Positions 16,910 to 25,573 of a stretch of 44,202 bases of DNA are shown here, piece by piece. Position 1 is the stretch's first letter. Every line of letters starts with the position of its first letter. The notes under the pieces are model-generated. The model was not told the DNA's origin and searched no databases. It worked only from the letters and a program-made list of their open reading frames with translations. The position numbers and the translations under genes are program-made. Source of the stretch: Pseudomonadota bacterium (GTDB lineage Bacteria > Pseudomonadota > Gammaproteobacteria > DASZBR01); NCBI GenBank assembly GCA_021777765.1, contig JAJYDF010000031.1:1-44202 (forward strand). Direction: 5' to 3'.

Positions 16910-19900
16910 ATGTCAAATAACAGATCTAAAAAACTATCAGGAAATATGGATTTATTGGGGTATTGCATCGATCAGTTTATGTTCGACAAAGGTAATTCAG
17001 ACAAAGATAAAAAATTAGAACTTGAAACATGGGTTGATAATCATACATTAAAAATTACAGATTATACGCTAGAAGAATTATTAGCCTTAGCTTATTGTGA
17101 TTCGACATGTGCGTTACAAATATTTAATAGCGAGTATTTTAGAACTGAATTAAAAAAATACCGCAGTAATAATAAAAATATTTGGAGCGGCTATCCGATC
17201 ATAAATATTCCAAAATGTAAAAATACACTTTTAACAAAATATAAACACATTTTACCCATATATGATTTAATTGAAGATGCATTTGTAGATGAGAAACCTG
17301 TAAAAGATCCCTATTATTTATTCTTGGATTCTGTTGTTGATTCTAAAACGGCATCGAAAACTCAAGCTATCAATTTGCATTATTTATTGGCTAAAGACCC
17401 CGTCAAATTTATTCCAACACTGTTTAACGCTAACGGTAGTTTTAAGGACCAATACGCTTCAAAAATGAGGACGTTAACAGCGAGTAACTTTACTATTAAT
17501 CGATTATTGCAAAAAATATTTTCAAACGAATTAAATCATGAGCCTATGAATAGAAAAACTGCTGATTTAATTGTTGCGACGGCTGATGTGCGCTATGTAA
17601 AGGGGATATTAAAACCCTCTTTCCTTACACGTTTAGGTAGAAAAATTGGTAGCTTTTTCACAGGCGGTGCAATTAATAAATATACCGCACAAGAATATGT
17701 CAAGGCTGAAACTTTAGTAGACAGAATTCGCGCAGAATTTAATAATGATTTAATGAATAAAGAACTTAGCAAGACGACGCTATCGTTAATCAAAATATTT
17801 TTAAATTCAAAATTGCTTTGTAAAGAATATTGGCGGGAGTTACCAAAAGGTGCAAGTTGGAATGATATTTTATATATATTAACTATTTTTAAAGAAGCAA
17901 AAATAGGTAATGCTGAGTCTTATTATAATATCGCTGTTATAAATTATAAAAAAGCACATAATATTTTAGATTCCGACATTCATGATGAAATTAATCGGTG
18001 TATCACAGAAGCAAAAAATAGAATAAGTAGTGTTGAGTTGGCACAATCGCATGATGTTTCTCCGAGCTCATCAAATATATCAGTGCAAGAACACTTGCCA
18101 CCGAGTGCGTCCCCTTTCGGATTGGGATCGCCGCCATTAATGCAAAGAACTAATCATCTTTTAGTAGAAAACGCAGATTTAGGTGGTGCGCCTCCTCCTG
18201 AAAGTAGTTTTAGGACACCTTTAAGGCAAATTGTAGGAGAACCTGTTGAGCGTGTTGGTGAAACACCTGTCAATGGTCAAAGGAGATCGCCAGCTCCTTT
18301 ATCTGCACATCGGACTTCGTCAGCGAAGAAAAGTCCACCTGCAGCATTACAATCACTTGGTCAAGACGAATTGAGAACTGGCAGCACTCCTAAATGCCTA
18401 AATCCCGATGCTACGGGAAGTTCGCGAGCACCATCATCTGCAAGTAAAACATCTTCAGCAAAAAAGGAGAGTCCAACTGCACAACCAGCATCTTTACAAT
18501 TAACAGGGCAAGATGAATTTGGAAATGGCAGGAATCCTGAGCGACCAAATCACGATGATACGGAAAGATCGCCAAGATCTTCTGCATCCTCAACACCGAG
18601 TGGTAGAACGGATGAAGTTCCCATTTTAGGTGAGCAGTCCGCAGCTGAGCCCAAGTTATTAGAAGTCCAGGATGGTGGTGGAAGCAGTGCTATTTCATTA
18701 TCGCCTAATGCGCAAGGAGGTTCACGAGGGCCTTCATCTTTAGACGCTTCTCCAGCATTAGAGTTGGATAAATCACCTCGATCTGTTGCACGTGTTTCGC
18801 CATCAACACAAAGAGAATCACAATTGCCACCATCTAGCTTTTCAAGCGGGAAAGCAAAGGACTCTCCTAAAGCTCAATTATCTGTGGTAGTAACTAGCCC
18901 TTTTGCAGGAGATACAGCGTTACCTCCTCAACAAGATGATACAAACCTAGACATTAATGCACCTAACCCTCTGCTTCCTCCTATTGAAGAATTAGTATCT
19001 GAATTGCCTGATGCTGAGGTTGAAACAGCTCCAACTCCGATACAGTCTCAATCAGGTGATAATACTAGTCATCGAAATACACCCCAAGCGCAGACTCAAG
19101 GGTTGCCAGAAGCACCTAAACCTACGCCTTTGACTAAAGAATCCCTCGTCGTCGGCGTAGCTCAATTCTCACCAGTCTTATCAGCTAATAATATTGAATT
19201 ATTCGCTTCAGAAATTCCTGATGCTGTTGAAGATGAAGCTTCTCACCAAGACAACGGCAAAGAGTCGAGCGTTGCACAAAGAAAGGAAAAAATATCTCAT
19301 GAGTCGGATGATTCGTTCTTGCACCGTCTTCCTTTGTCTCGCAGGGCACAAGCTTCACCAAGTCCTCATGCGTCCCCTTCAGCCAGATATATGAATAACA
19401 GTCAAGATTCAGAATCTCCTGAATATGCTGCTGTTGAAGGAAAATGGCCTACTAGAAGAATATTAAGTTATTTACAATCACCCAGCTTACCGGCTCAAGG
19501 TGCAACAAATAATTCTCCTCAGCTTAATAAAACGCCACAGCCGCAACCTTTTGAACGATCACCTCTCACTAGCGAACAATTAAGAGCATTTAGCCTTCGC
19601 GTCCATACCCAAGGTGGTCTGAAAAATGAATTTGCCAGACAATCAAGATGGAATACCAGTGGAAAGCCCGTAGATGTGGAGCAATTTGCTTCACAAATAC
19701 CTGAGTTTGACACCACTGATGTTAATCAATTCGTAAGTTCTTTAGATGACCTGGTCGCTGCCTCTGAACTGCCACCCGTTTCAGAAGTGGATTCACAACC
19801 ACTGATTCCTCGGCAACCGAAGCCAAAAGGCGCACCAGTAGATATATCAAGTTTATGCTCCGATATAATGACAGATGCTCCAGTTGCTGTAGATGATTTT

Positions 19901-19978
19901 TTATCTAGCTTGCCTGACTGTGAGGAAGAACCGGTTCCGTCCAACGATGCGCCTCAACAAACGAATAGACTGAGATAA
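16910..19978 (+). CDS. Large two-part protein with a long disordered repeat tail, candidate effector
   Basis: The 1022-residue protein has an ideal ribosome-binding site (AAGGAGG 6 nt upstream). Residues 1-375 form a helical domain I cannot identify. Residues 380-1022 are rich in Ser, Pro, Gln and Glu and look disordered. They contain two degenerate copies of a module with SSAKK...GQDE...NP.....DDT/DAT (468-556), and five copies of a short motif [VI]-[END]-x-[FL]-[AVL]-S-x-[IL]-[PD]-[DE] at 692, 762, 923, 938 and 994. An acidic patch (CEEE) lies about 20 residues from the end, as in some Dot/Icm E-block signals; the protein ends TNRLR. Codon use is less AT-rich in the tail. Repeated linear motifs suggest multivalent binding of one partner, which is inference. 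Confidence 0.85.
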   Translation: MSNNRSKKLSGNMDLLGYCIDQFMFDKGNSDKDKKLELETWVDNHTLKITDYTLEELLALAYCDSTCALQIFNSEYFRTELKKYRSNNKNIWSGYPIINIPKCKNTLLTKYKHILPIYDLIEDAFVDEKPVKDPYYLFLDSVVDSKTASKTQAINLHYLLAKDPVKFIPTLFNANGSFKDQYASKMRTLTASNFTINRLLQKIFSNELNHEPMNRKTADLIVATADVRYVKGILKPSFLTRLGRKIGSFFTGGAINKYTAQEYVKAETLVDRIRAEFNNDLMNKELSKTTLSLIKIFLNSKLLCKEYWRELPKGASWNDILYILTIFKEAKIGNAESYYNIAVINYKKAHNILDSDIHDEINRCITEAKNRISSVELAQSHDVSPSSSNISVQEHLPPSASPFGLGSPPLMQRTNHLLVENADLGGAPPPESSFRTPLRQIVGEPVERVGETPVNGQRRSPAPLSAHRTSSAKKSPPAALQSLGQDELRTGSTPKCLNPDATGSSRAPSSASKTSSAKKESPTAQPASLQLTGQDEFGNGRNPERPNHDDTERSPRSSASSTPSGRTDEVPILGEQSAAEPKLLEVQDGGGSSAISLSPNAQGGSRGPSSLDASPALELDKSPRSVARVSPSTQRESQLPPSSFSSGKAKDSPKAQLSVVVTSPFAGDTALPPQQDDTNLDINAPNPLLPPIEELVSELPDAEVETAPTPIQSQSGDNTSHRNTPQAQTQGLPEAPKPTPLTKESLVVGVAQFSPVLSANNIELFASEIPDAVEDEASHQDNGKESSVAQRKEKISHESDDSFLHRLPLSRRAQASPSPHASPSARYMNNSQDSESPEYAAVEGKWPTRRILSYLQSPSLPAQGATNNSPQLNKTPQPQPFERSPLTSEQLRAFSLRVHTQGGLKNEFARQSRWNTSGKPVDVEQFASQIPEFDTTDVNQFVSSLDDLVAASELPPVSEVDSQPLIPRQPKPKGAPVDISSLCSDIMTDAPVAVDDFLSSLPDCEEEPVPSNDAPQQTNRLR

Positions 19979-19988
19979 TTTTTCAAAC

Positions 19989-20018
19989 CTAAACCCTTTC
20001 TGTACAGAGAGGGTTTAG
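19989..20018 (+). terminator. Hairpin after the 1022-codon gene
   Basis: A 30-nt near-perfect palindrome, CTAAACCCTT paired with GAGGGTTTAG around TCTGTACAGA, starts 11 nt after the stop. There is only a weak T-run after it, so termination is plausible but partial. Confidence 0.5.
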
Positions 20019-20061
20019 TAAATGCAGAGAATTATTTAACTCTTGATTTATTACTTACATT

Positions 20062-20090
20062 TTGACAATCAACATAGCCCCGCATAATTA
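20062..20090 (+). promoter_or_regulatory. Sigma-70 promoter of the glycosyltransferase gene
   Basis: A perfect TTGACA (20062-20067) and TAATTA (20085-20090) are separated by 17 bp. The leader to the start codon would be about 100 nt. With the hairpin before it, this suggests the glycosyltransferase and LRR genes form their own transcript. Confidence 0.5.
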
Positions 20091-20199
20091 TTCCCGATTT
20101 TAATTAAAAAAACTCTTTAATTATTTTTCATTCGACTATTTGCAGTAAAAATAAGCGCTATTTAACCTATATTATAGATATCCCCAATGAATTTTAACG

Positions 20200-21798
20200 A
20201 TGGGGGATACTGTGGAACACATAGATAAAATTGAACTACCAAAATTAATTCACTTTATTTGGGCAGGTGGAACACACCGACCCGATTATGAAGAATATAA
20301 AACGATTTTTCAGTGGGCAGAAAAAAATCCCGACTTCAAAATAAATCTTTGGGTTGATGAAAAAACAGATCTTGGAGCACGAAAAAAATATAATGCTGAT
20401 CTTCGCAAATATTATAAAGAATATCTCATGGAACAAGGTGTTATTAATAAAGATGTTGAACGACTATTCTCACAAATATTAGTCGAGGATATCAGCGAAA
20501 ATAGTTACGGCATTAATTTTCGTGATGATTTTATTGCCTATGAAATTGACAAACTCACTCCCAATTACGGTTCATCCAGTGATTTATTACGATACGCCAT
20601 ACTTTATTATTGTGGGGGTAGATATGGCGATCTCGATGTTGAAACTGGTAAAAACAGACTTTCAGATATGGCAGAATATAGTCAAACACCATTAAAGAAA
20701 CATGTATTATATATTGAGCATTGCACGCAGAATGCTCACCCTGAACAAAATTCTTTGGCAAATTTTGAAACAGACGACATTGGAAATGATTCATTCATTT
20801 CGACAAAAAGTAATCCGTTAATGTATCGATTATGGCAAGACGCTAAACAGAATTATGATGTTTCCACAAACGATCGGCAAAGAATTAGGTTTGCATTTGA
20901 AGGTAAAGATATTAAATGGGGCACTATTAATAGAACTGGTCCCACTGTAGTGACAAACATAATTGATAAGGGTGATAAATCATCTAATTCAATTCGTTTT
21001 CAAGACGGCGAAGTTAAAAGATTAAGGGATGGTACCAATGAATTTTCCCGCCCACGAGATTTAAATGACTGTAATTGGTTGAAGGTAGGCGTATCTAAAT
21101 GCACAAATATAAAGGAGGCATTAGATCGTGTATTTAATACCATGAAATTTGAATTTGCACATGCGAATGTGATTCGACTGGATGATCATATTTTCGATGT
21201 CGCTACTTCCTGTGGTATACCTCAAGAAAATATAGTCATCAAAGTTGTTCCAGAGATACTTAAAAGATGTGCATTACTTAAACCTAACAATGAAACTTTG
21301 TTACAAGCAACAGGTTTATATCATGGTTATTCCGATTTTACTAAGGGATATCAGACCATTTTTAAATTGGAAAAAAGCAATTTAATTATTGCTTTAAATA
21401 CACTATTATTTCCTGACTATCTTGCACCTGGTAAAGTTGAATCATTAAAAGGAACCATGAGCGAAAATATTCATGTGGCTAGGTTTATTAAAGATGTCGG
21501 TAAATATGTAGAATATTTAAGTACCCGATTGCCGATTATTGAGTCATTATTACGTAATATTAACAAATTCAATGACACAGCCATTGATGATGCGCGAAAT
21601 GAAATAAATAGATTGCTAAAAAGCTATGATAAATTTATGAAAACAAGCGAGGCAATTTTAAAAAATAACCAATTATTTGAGCCACATCTTAAAAAATTCC
21701 AGGAAATGAATGTCACTATTAATAAACTTCAGGCATTACTTGAAAATAAAGAAACATTAAATATCCGAAAAGTATCTGATACACCACGTTTTAGTTAA
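20200..21798 (+). CDS. TcdA/TcdB-like (GT44-type) glycosyltransferase, candidate effector
   Basis: The 532-residue protein opens with the hallmarks of large clostridial toxin glycosyltransferases: LPKLIHFIWAGG (Trp21), FKINLWVDEKTD (about 47-57), then SSDLLRYAILYYCGGRYGDLDVE with Asp128, Arg131 and the metal-binding DLD at 144-146. Such enzymes attach a sugar from a nucleotide sugar to host GTPases or other proteins; Legionella SetA is a comparable effector. The C-terminal half is helical and unassigned and ends DTPRFS. ATG at 20200 is given, but GTG at 20212 has GGGGGA just upstream and may be the true start. The LRR gene follows after 14 nt. Confidence 0.85.
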   Translation: MGDTVEHIDKIELPKLIHFIWAGGTHRPDYEEYKTIFQWAEKNPDFKINLWVDEKTDLGARKKYNADLRKYYKEYLMEQGVINKDVERLFSQILVEDISENSYGINFRDDFIAYEIDKLTPNYGSSSDLLRYAILYYCGGRYGDLDVETGKNRLSDMAEYSQTPLKKHVLYIEHCTQNAHPEQNSLANFETDDIGNDSFISTKSNPLMYRLWQDAKQNYDVSTNDRQRIRFAFEGKDIKWGTINRTGPTVVTNIIDKGDKSSNSIRFQDGEVKRLRDGTNEFSRPRDLNDCNWLKVGVSKCTNIKEALDRVFNTMKFEFAHANVIRLDDHIFDVATSCGIPQENIVIKVVPEILKRCALLKPNNETLLQATGLYHGYSDFTKGYQTIFKLEKSNLIIALNTLLFPDYLAPGKVESLKGTMSENIHVARFIKDVGKYVEYLSTRLPIIESLLRNINKFNDTAIDDARNEINRLLKSYDKFMKTSEAILKNNQLFEPHLKKFQEMNVTINKLQALLENKETLNIRKVSDTPRFS

Positions 21799-21812
21799 AG
21801 GGGGATTGCTTT

Positions 21813-22439
21813 ATGCCATTACATGATAAATATATAAATGAAATGAAAGATAAACGTAAATCAAAAATTGATTTATCTAATTTAGGATTAGAAGATGAAG
21901 ATGTGGTAACTATTGCTAATTTATTAGCAGAAAATAATGTTGTTAGCGATTTAAATTTAGAACGAAATAACATATCTTCTGCTGCTTTTGCTGAATTGGC
22001 TAAATGTATTTATTTGAAGGAGCTCAATTTAACGAATAACCATATTCATGGTGACAATATTGAGGCATTGTTTACATTGCCCAATCTTGCAACACTTAAT
22101 TTATCTGACAATAAATTATCGCTAAAAGCTGGTGAAAAAATATTGCAACATTTAAATGAGAGATCATCATTATTGACAATTAATGTTGTTGGTAATGATA
22201 AAATTCCATTAGAATTACAGCAAAAAATTGATCAACAAATGAGAAAGCTCCGCGATCAATTTGGTGAGCAAACGAAGCCTGCAAGTTCGAGCTCTGCATT
22301 AATATCCTATTACAAACAGGCTTCGTCATCGTCAACTGTTCTTTGGAAAACACGCATGGAAAATGCTAACTCTTCATCAGAGCCATCCGCACTTCCAACT
22401 CCAGAAAAGCAGGACAGCAAAAATAACAAGCCATCTTAG
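21813..22439 (+). CDS. Leucine-rich-repeat protein, candidate effector
   Basis: The 208-residue protein has four to five RNase-inhibitor-type LRRs between about 16 and 125 (IDLSNLGLEDEDV, LNLERNNISSAAF, LNLTNNHIHGDNI, LNLSDNKLSLKAG), then a Lys/Gln-rich helix and a Ser-rich tail (about 155-208). LRRs bind proteins; no catalytic domain such as NEL is present. GGGGG precedes the ATG, and the gap to the glycosyltransferase gene is only 14 nt, so the two are almost certainly cotranscribed and may act on the same host process. Confidence 0.88.
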   Translation: MPLHDKYINEMKDKRKSKIDLSNLGLEDEDVVTIANLLAENNVVSDLNLERNNISSAAFAELAKCIYLKELNLTNNHIHGDNIEALFTLPNLATLNLSDNKLSLKAGEKILQHLNERSSLLTINVVGNDKIPLELQQKIDQQMRKLRDQFGEQTKPASSSSALISYYKQASSSSTVLWKTRMENANSSSEPSALPTPEKQDSKNNKPS

Positions 22440-22550
22440 AATGAAGTCAGCTATTTCTTAAAAAATGCGCTATTCCATTTTTTCGATGAACATTATTATA
22501 ATTGTTTTCTACGATTTCAAAGTCAACTGTCCCTAGTCATATGAAATCAG

Positions 22551-23012
22551 CTATTGGGCTTTTTCCAGCTGCCAAGGTTCTTCCTCTAATGTTTTTTCAA
22601 TATAATTTAAATGTCGACGCTCATCATCACGATTTTTAATGATGACTAATCTGGCATTCTCTGGTAATTCATTTTCAGCTAATACTTCATCATAAGTTTT
22701 ATTAGTTAATTGTTCATTCCCTCTCATCGCTTTTAGTGATCCTTCAGTGCCTGTGATACTGCGTAATGCAGTGAATCCTTCAATTAATAATCCTTTTAAA
22801 TCGGCAGTTTCCTTAACGGCTTCTCCACCAAAACCTATTATTAGTGTGTTTAAATCGGTGATATGTCGTCTGTGATCATTTTGAAATTCAATTAATCGAG
22901 TTTTAATTATTTGAATGTCTATATTTTTAATTGCCTGTTCATAGGCTTGAACCGCATCGATATCTAATTGGGCCAATTTGCATAATTTTTTGAGAACATC
23001 TGGATTATTCAT
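22551..23012 (-). CDS. DUF2383 ferritin-like four-helix protein
   Basis: The 153-residue protein, with AAAGGAG before its ATG, fits the DUF2383 (PA2169-like) family. Helices carry the diiron-type pattern: Glu in DAVQAYEQAIKN, ExxxxHRRH in FQNDHRRHI, and NRDDERRHLNYIE near the C-terminus. Members are thought to be ferritin-like and linked to stress, but the function is unproven. It stands alone between the LRR gene and the AsmA-like gene. Confidence 0.8.
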   Translation of the reverse strand: MNNPDVLKKLCKLAQLDIDAVQAYEQAIKNIDIQIIKTRLIEFQNDHRRHITDLNTLIIGFGGEAVKETADLKGLLIEGFTALRSITGTEGSLKAMRGNEQLTNKTYDEVLAENELPENARLVIIKNRDDERRHLNYIEKTLEEEPWQLEKAQ

Positions 23013-23232
23013 AGCACAGCTCCTTTATCAATTAATTAATGAGACATATTATTATTAATGAGATTTTGAAGATCTCAATTGATATTAGTCAAGAATATTT
23101 TAAAGTTAGCCACATCTTAAAAAATAATAAATATTATTTTTGATTAAAATCTAGGAAGTCATATTTATTTTAAAATAGAATACCCATCGCTAAAATGAGT
23201 TCACATTAAATAATTTTAATAAGGGGGGGAGA

Positions 23233-24351
23233 GTGAGATATAGATTTGAAAAAACTAACAGATCTTATCATTCCAAATATTTAGTAGGGTTAATCATCCT
23301 CATCACAGTAATTATTATAGCGCGTATTATAATCAATCCCTTGTTGTTGTCTTATGTGGAAACAACGCTAAACAAAATTCCTGGTTATCAAGCACACATT
23401 GATGATATCGATTTAAATTTTTTATCGGGGGGCTATGCGATAAATGGAATGACTTTAAATAAAATAAACAATAAAATTCCTGTCCCTTATTTTTATGCAA
23501 AAAAAATAAATATTGAAATTCACTGGGCAGCTCTTTTCAAAGGACATATCGTCGGCCAGATTATACTAAATAGTCCCCAGCTCAACTTTGTTATAGATAA
23601 TAAAAATAATAATCAGCAAATAACGATCAATAGTAGTTGGCAGGATCGTGTTAAGGAATTATATCCTTTTCGTTTTAATCAAGTTAGGATAAATAATGGT
23701 GAAATCCATTTGCGCAGTTTTACCAGTGATTATCCTTTTAATATTTATTTAAAAAATGTAACCGCTGTGGCTACAAATATCTCTAATATTCAAAAAAATA
23801 ATGGTTCAATATTGCCTACATCAATCATTGCCGATGGTAAAACGATGGATGGCGCTCAGATAAAATTTAAAATGACTATTAATTTATTAGCCAAGCAACC
23901 CACTTTTGATTTAGATGCACAATTGAAAAAAATGAACATTGCCGCGACCAATCAGTTTTTAAGAGAATATACCAAAGTGGATGTAAAAGGGGGCTACTTT
24001 AGTCTCTATATGGAAGCGGCTGCAGTCAATGGAAAAATAACCGGCTATGTTAAACCCTTATTTGAAAACTTACAGATTATGAAACCCAACGAAAAACTGC
24101 CTGCCCATCAACAAATATACAAAGCCATCGTTGCTGGCGTTGCAAAAATATTACAAAATCCACAAACTAAAGCAGTGGCAACCAAAATTACTATTGCAGG
24201 TAATATCAATAATCCTCAAATGAACATCAGGTCACTCATTATCAATTTATTAAAGAATGCATTCATTCAAGCTTTGCTACCCGGTATTGATGATTCTATT
24301 CATTATGATAAAACCAATTTTAACAACATTACTATGACCTATGGCTCGTAA
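23233..24351 (+). CDS. AsmA/DUF748-like inner-membrane-anchored protein
   Basis: The start is GTG at 23233, set by a G-rich ribosome-binding site immediately upstream. The 372-residue protein has one N-terminal membrane helix (about 18-38) and a periplasmic region of beta-strands with repeats such as INGMTLNKIN and IVGQIILNSPQLNFVID. This organisation fits the DUF748/AsmA-like group, thought to help lipid transport or outer-membrane assembly. Family assignment is by pattern and not certain. Confidence 0.7.
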   Translation: MRYRFEKTNRSYHSKYLVGLIILITVIIIARIIINPLLLSYVETTLNKIPGYQAHIDDIDLNFLSGGYAINGMTLNKINNKIPVPYFYAKKINIEIHWAALFKGHIVGQIILNSPQLNFVIDNKNNNQQITINSSWQDRVKELYPFRFNQVRINNGEIHLRSFTSDYPFNIYLKNVTAVATNISNIQKNNGSILPTSIIADGKTMDGAQIKFKMTINLLAKQPTFDLDAQLKKMNIAATNQFLREYTKVDVKGGYFSLYMEAAAVNGKITGYVKPLFENLQIMKPNEKLPAHQQIYKAIVAGVAKILQNPQTKAVATKITIAGNINNPQMNIRSLIINLLKNAFIQALLPGIDDSIHYDKTNFNNITMTYGS

Positions 24352-24451
24352 AGAGTTAAATCAAAATGGAAATGAATTTTCAATTCGACTCAAGGTATAT
24401 ATTTATGGCCTATAATTATACATTATGGTCATTTAATCAAAAGGTAATATC

Positions 24452-24529
24452 ATGAACACAATAAAGAGTAAAAAGACTTCAAAAAAATTACGTAAACGAA
24501 TTTCGAAGAGTGTAAAGTTTATTAAATAA
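24452..24529 (+). CDS. 25-residue highly basic peptide
   Basis: A short frame of 25 codons begins with ATG 7 nt after AAAAGG, and TATAAT-like sequence (CTATAATTATA) lies about 40 nt upstream. The product has 11 Lys or Arg, several Ser and no acidic residue (MNTIKSKKTSKKLRKRISKS then VKFIK). Its size and charge could suit a nucleic-acid-binding peptide. It has no recognised family, and translation is not proven. Confidence 0.45.
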   Translation: MNTIKSKKTSKKLRKRISKSVKFIK

Positions 24530-24661
24530 TCTTTGTATTTTTGACATCTTACCTCTGAGAGTTTGTATGTAAGTTCGTATTTATTGAGCGTCTCTTCTCA
24601 GGTGGCATGATAAGTGAATATATGGAATTGCCATCCCTTTATACTTTAGATTTTCTCGGGT

Positions 24662-24678
24662 AAGTGTTTGGAACACTT
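24662..24678 (-). terminator. Hairpin downstream of tRNA-Lys
   Basis: AAGTGTT and AACACTT form a 7-bp stem 9 nt after the tRNA 3' end. There is no T-run, so it may be only a processing or termination aid. Confidence 0.35.
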
Positions 24679-24687
24679 TGATTGAAT

Positions 24688-24763
24688 TGGTGGGTCGTGT
24701 GAGATTCGAACTCACGACCAACGGATTAAAAGTCCGGTGCTCTACCGACTGAGCTAACGACCC
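24688..24763 (-). tRNA. tRNA-Lys (anticodon TTT)
   Basis: The minus strand folds as a 76-nt cloverleaf with encoded CCA. The acceptor stem GGGTCGT pairs with ACGACCC, the D arm is GCTCAGTCGGTAGAGC, the anticodon loop CTTTTAA gives anticodon TTT, and the T arm is CGTGAGTTCGAATCTCACG. It is a single tRNA gene, not part of a cluster. Confidence 0.97.
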
Positions 24764-24780
24764 ACTGGAAGGAACGTACG

Positions 24781-24808
24781 ATCATACTGGATTATTTAAG
24801 AATGACAA
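24781..24808 (-). promoter_or_regulatory. tRNA-Lys promoter
   Basis: On the minus strand TTGTCA (24808-24803) and TATGAT (24786-24781) are 16 bp apart, and the tRNA begins 18 nt after the -10. Confidence 0.65.
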
Positions 24809-24944
24809 GTCTTTTTGCTTCAATTACCTATTAAAAAAATCTTGATGAATTTCCCTCATAGCTCTTTACTATTTGTCATTTCATTGTCATATTGGCGCGT
24901 TATACTGGCGTGCTGATGATTGTTCCATTCAATAAGGGCTACCA

Positions 24945-25571
24945 ATGCTGGCAAGGTTTCTACCCAAACAGGATAATTTTTTTAATCTATTTGAACGCTT
25001 GTCTGATAGTGTCGTTAAATCAGCTGAAGTGTTATTTAAACAAGTGAACGAATTACCGAATGCGGATTCATATCCTGCCAAAATCGAGAGTTTGAAAAGG
25101 CAAGCGGGGGATTTTGCGCAAAGTATCTTCACCTTATTACATAAAACATTTATTACCCCATTTGATCGCTACGATATACACCGACTCAATGCAAAAATTT
25201 ATGACATAGTGAATATGATCAATGTCACTACGCAAAGATTTCCTCTATACCACATAGAAAAAGTCCCCGAAGATGTCATCATATTAGTCAATATTTGTAT
25301 GCAATCAACGCAATTAATTCATAAAGTCATGGGCCATTTACATAATATGAAATTTGCAACAGAAATTCTTGATGCCTGTGGCAAGATAAAACAATTGGAA
25401 AGCCAGGCTGATCAGATTTTATTAATGGGAGTTGCAACCCTATTAGATAATGAATCAGATTTTAAATACATATTAAAAATACGTGAAATATATAAATTAT
25501 TAGAAACAGTCACCGATCGCTGTCAGGAAGTCGCATTTATATTAGAAGGCATTGTGTTGGAGTACTCTTAA
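24945..25571 (+). CDS. PhoU-like DUF47 protein, Pit accessory
   Basis: The 208-residue all-helical protein matches the DUF47/PhoU-like family: an N-terminal LPKQDNFFNLFERLSD segment, FITPFDRYDIHRLNAKIYDIVN in the middle, and KIREIYKLLETVTDRCQEVAFILEGIVLEYS at the end. Such proteins are encoded beside Pit transporters and are thought to control them. The pit gene begins 2 nt after its stop, so they form an operon. Confidence 0.9.
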   Translation: MLARFLPKQDNFFNLFERLSDSVVKSAEVLFKQVNELPNADSYPAKIESLKRQAGDFAQSIFTLLHKTFITPFDRYDIHRLNAKIYDIVNMINVTTQRFPLYHIEKVPEDVIILVNICMQSTQLIHKVMGHLHNMKFATEILDACGKIKQLESQADQILLMGVATLLDNESDFKYILKIREIYKLLETVTDRCQEVAFILEGIVLEYS

Positions 25572-25573
25572 TA

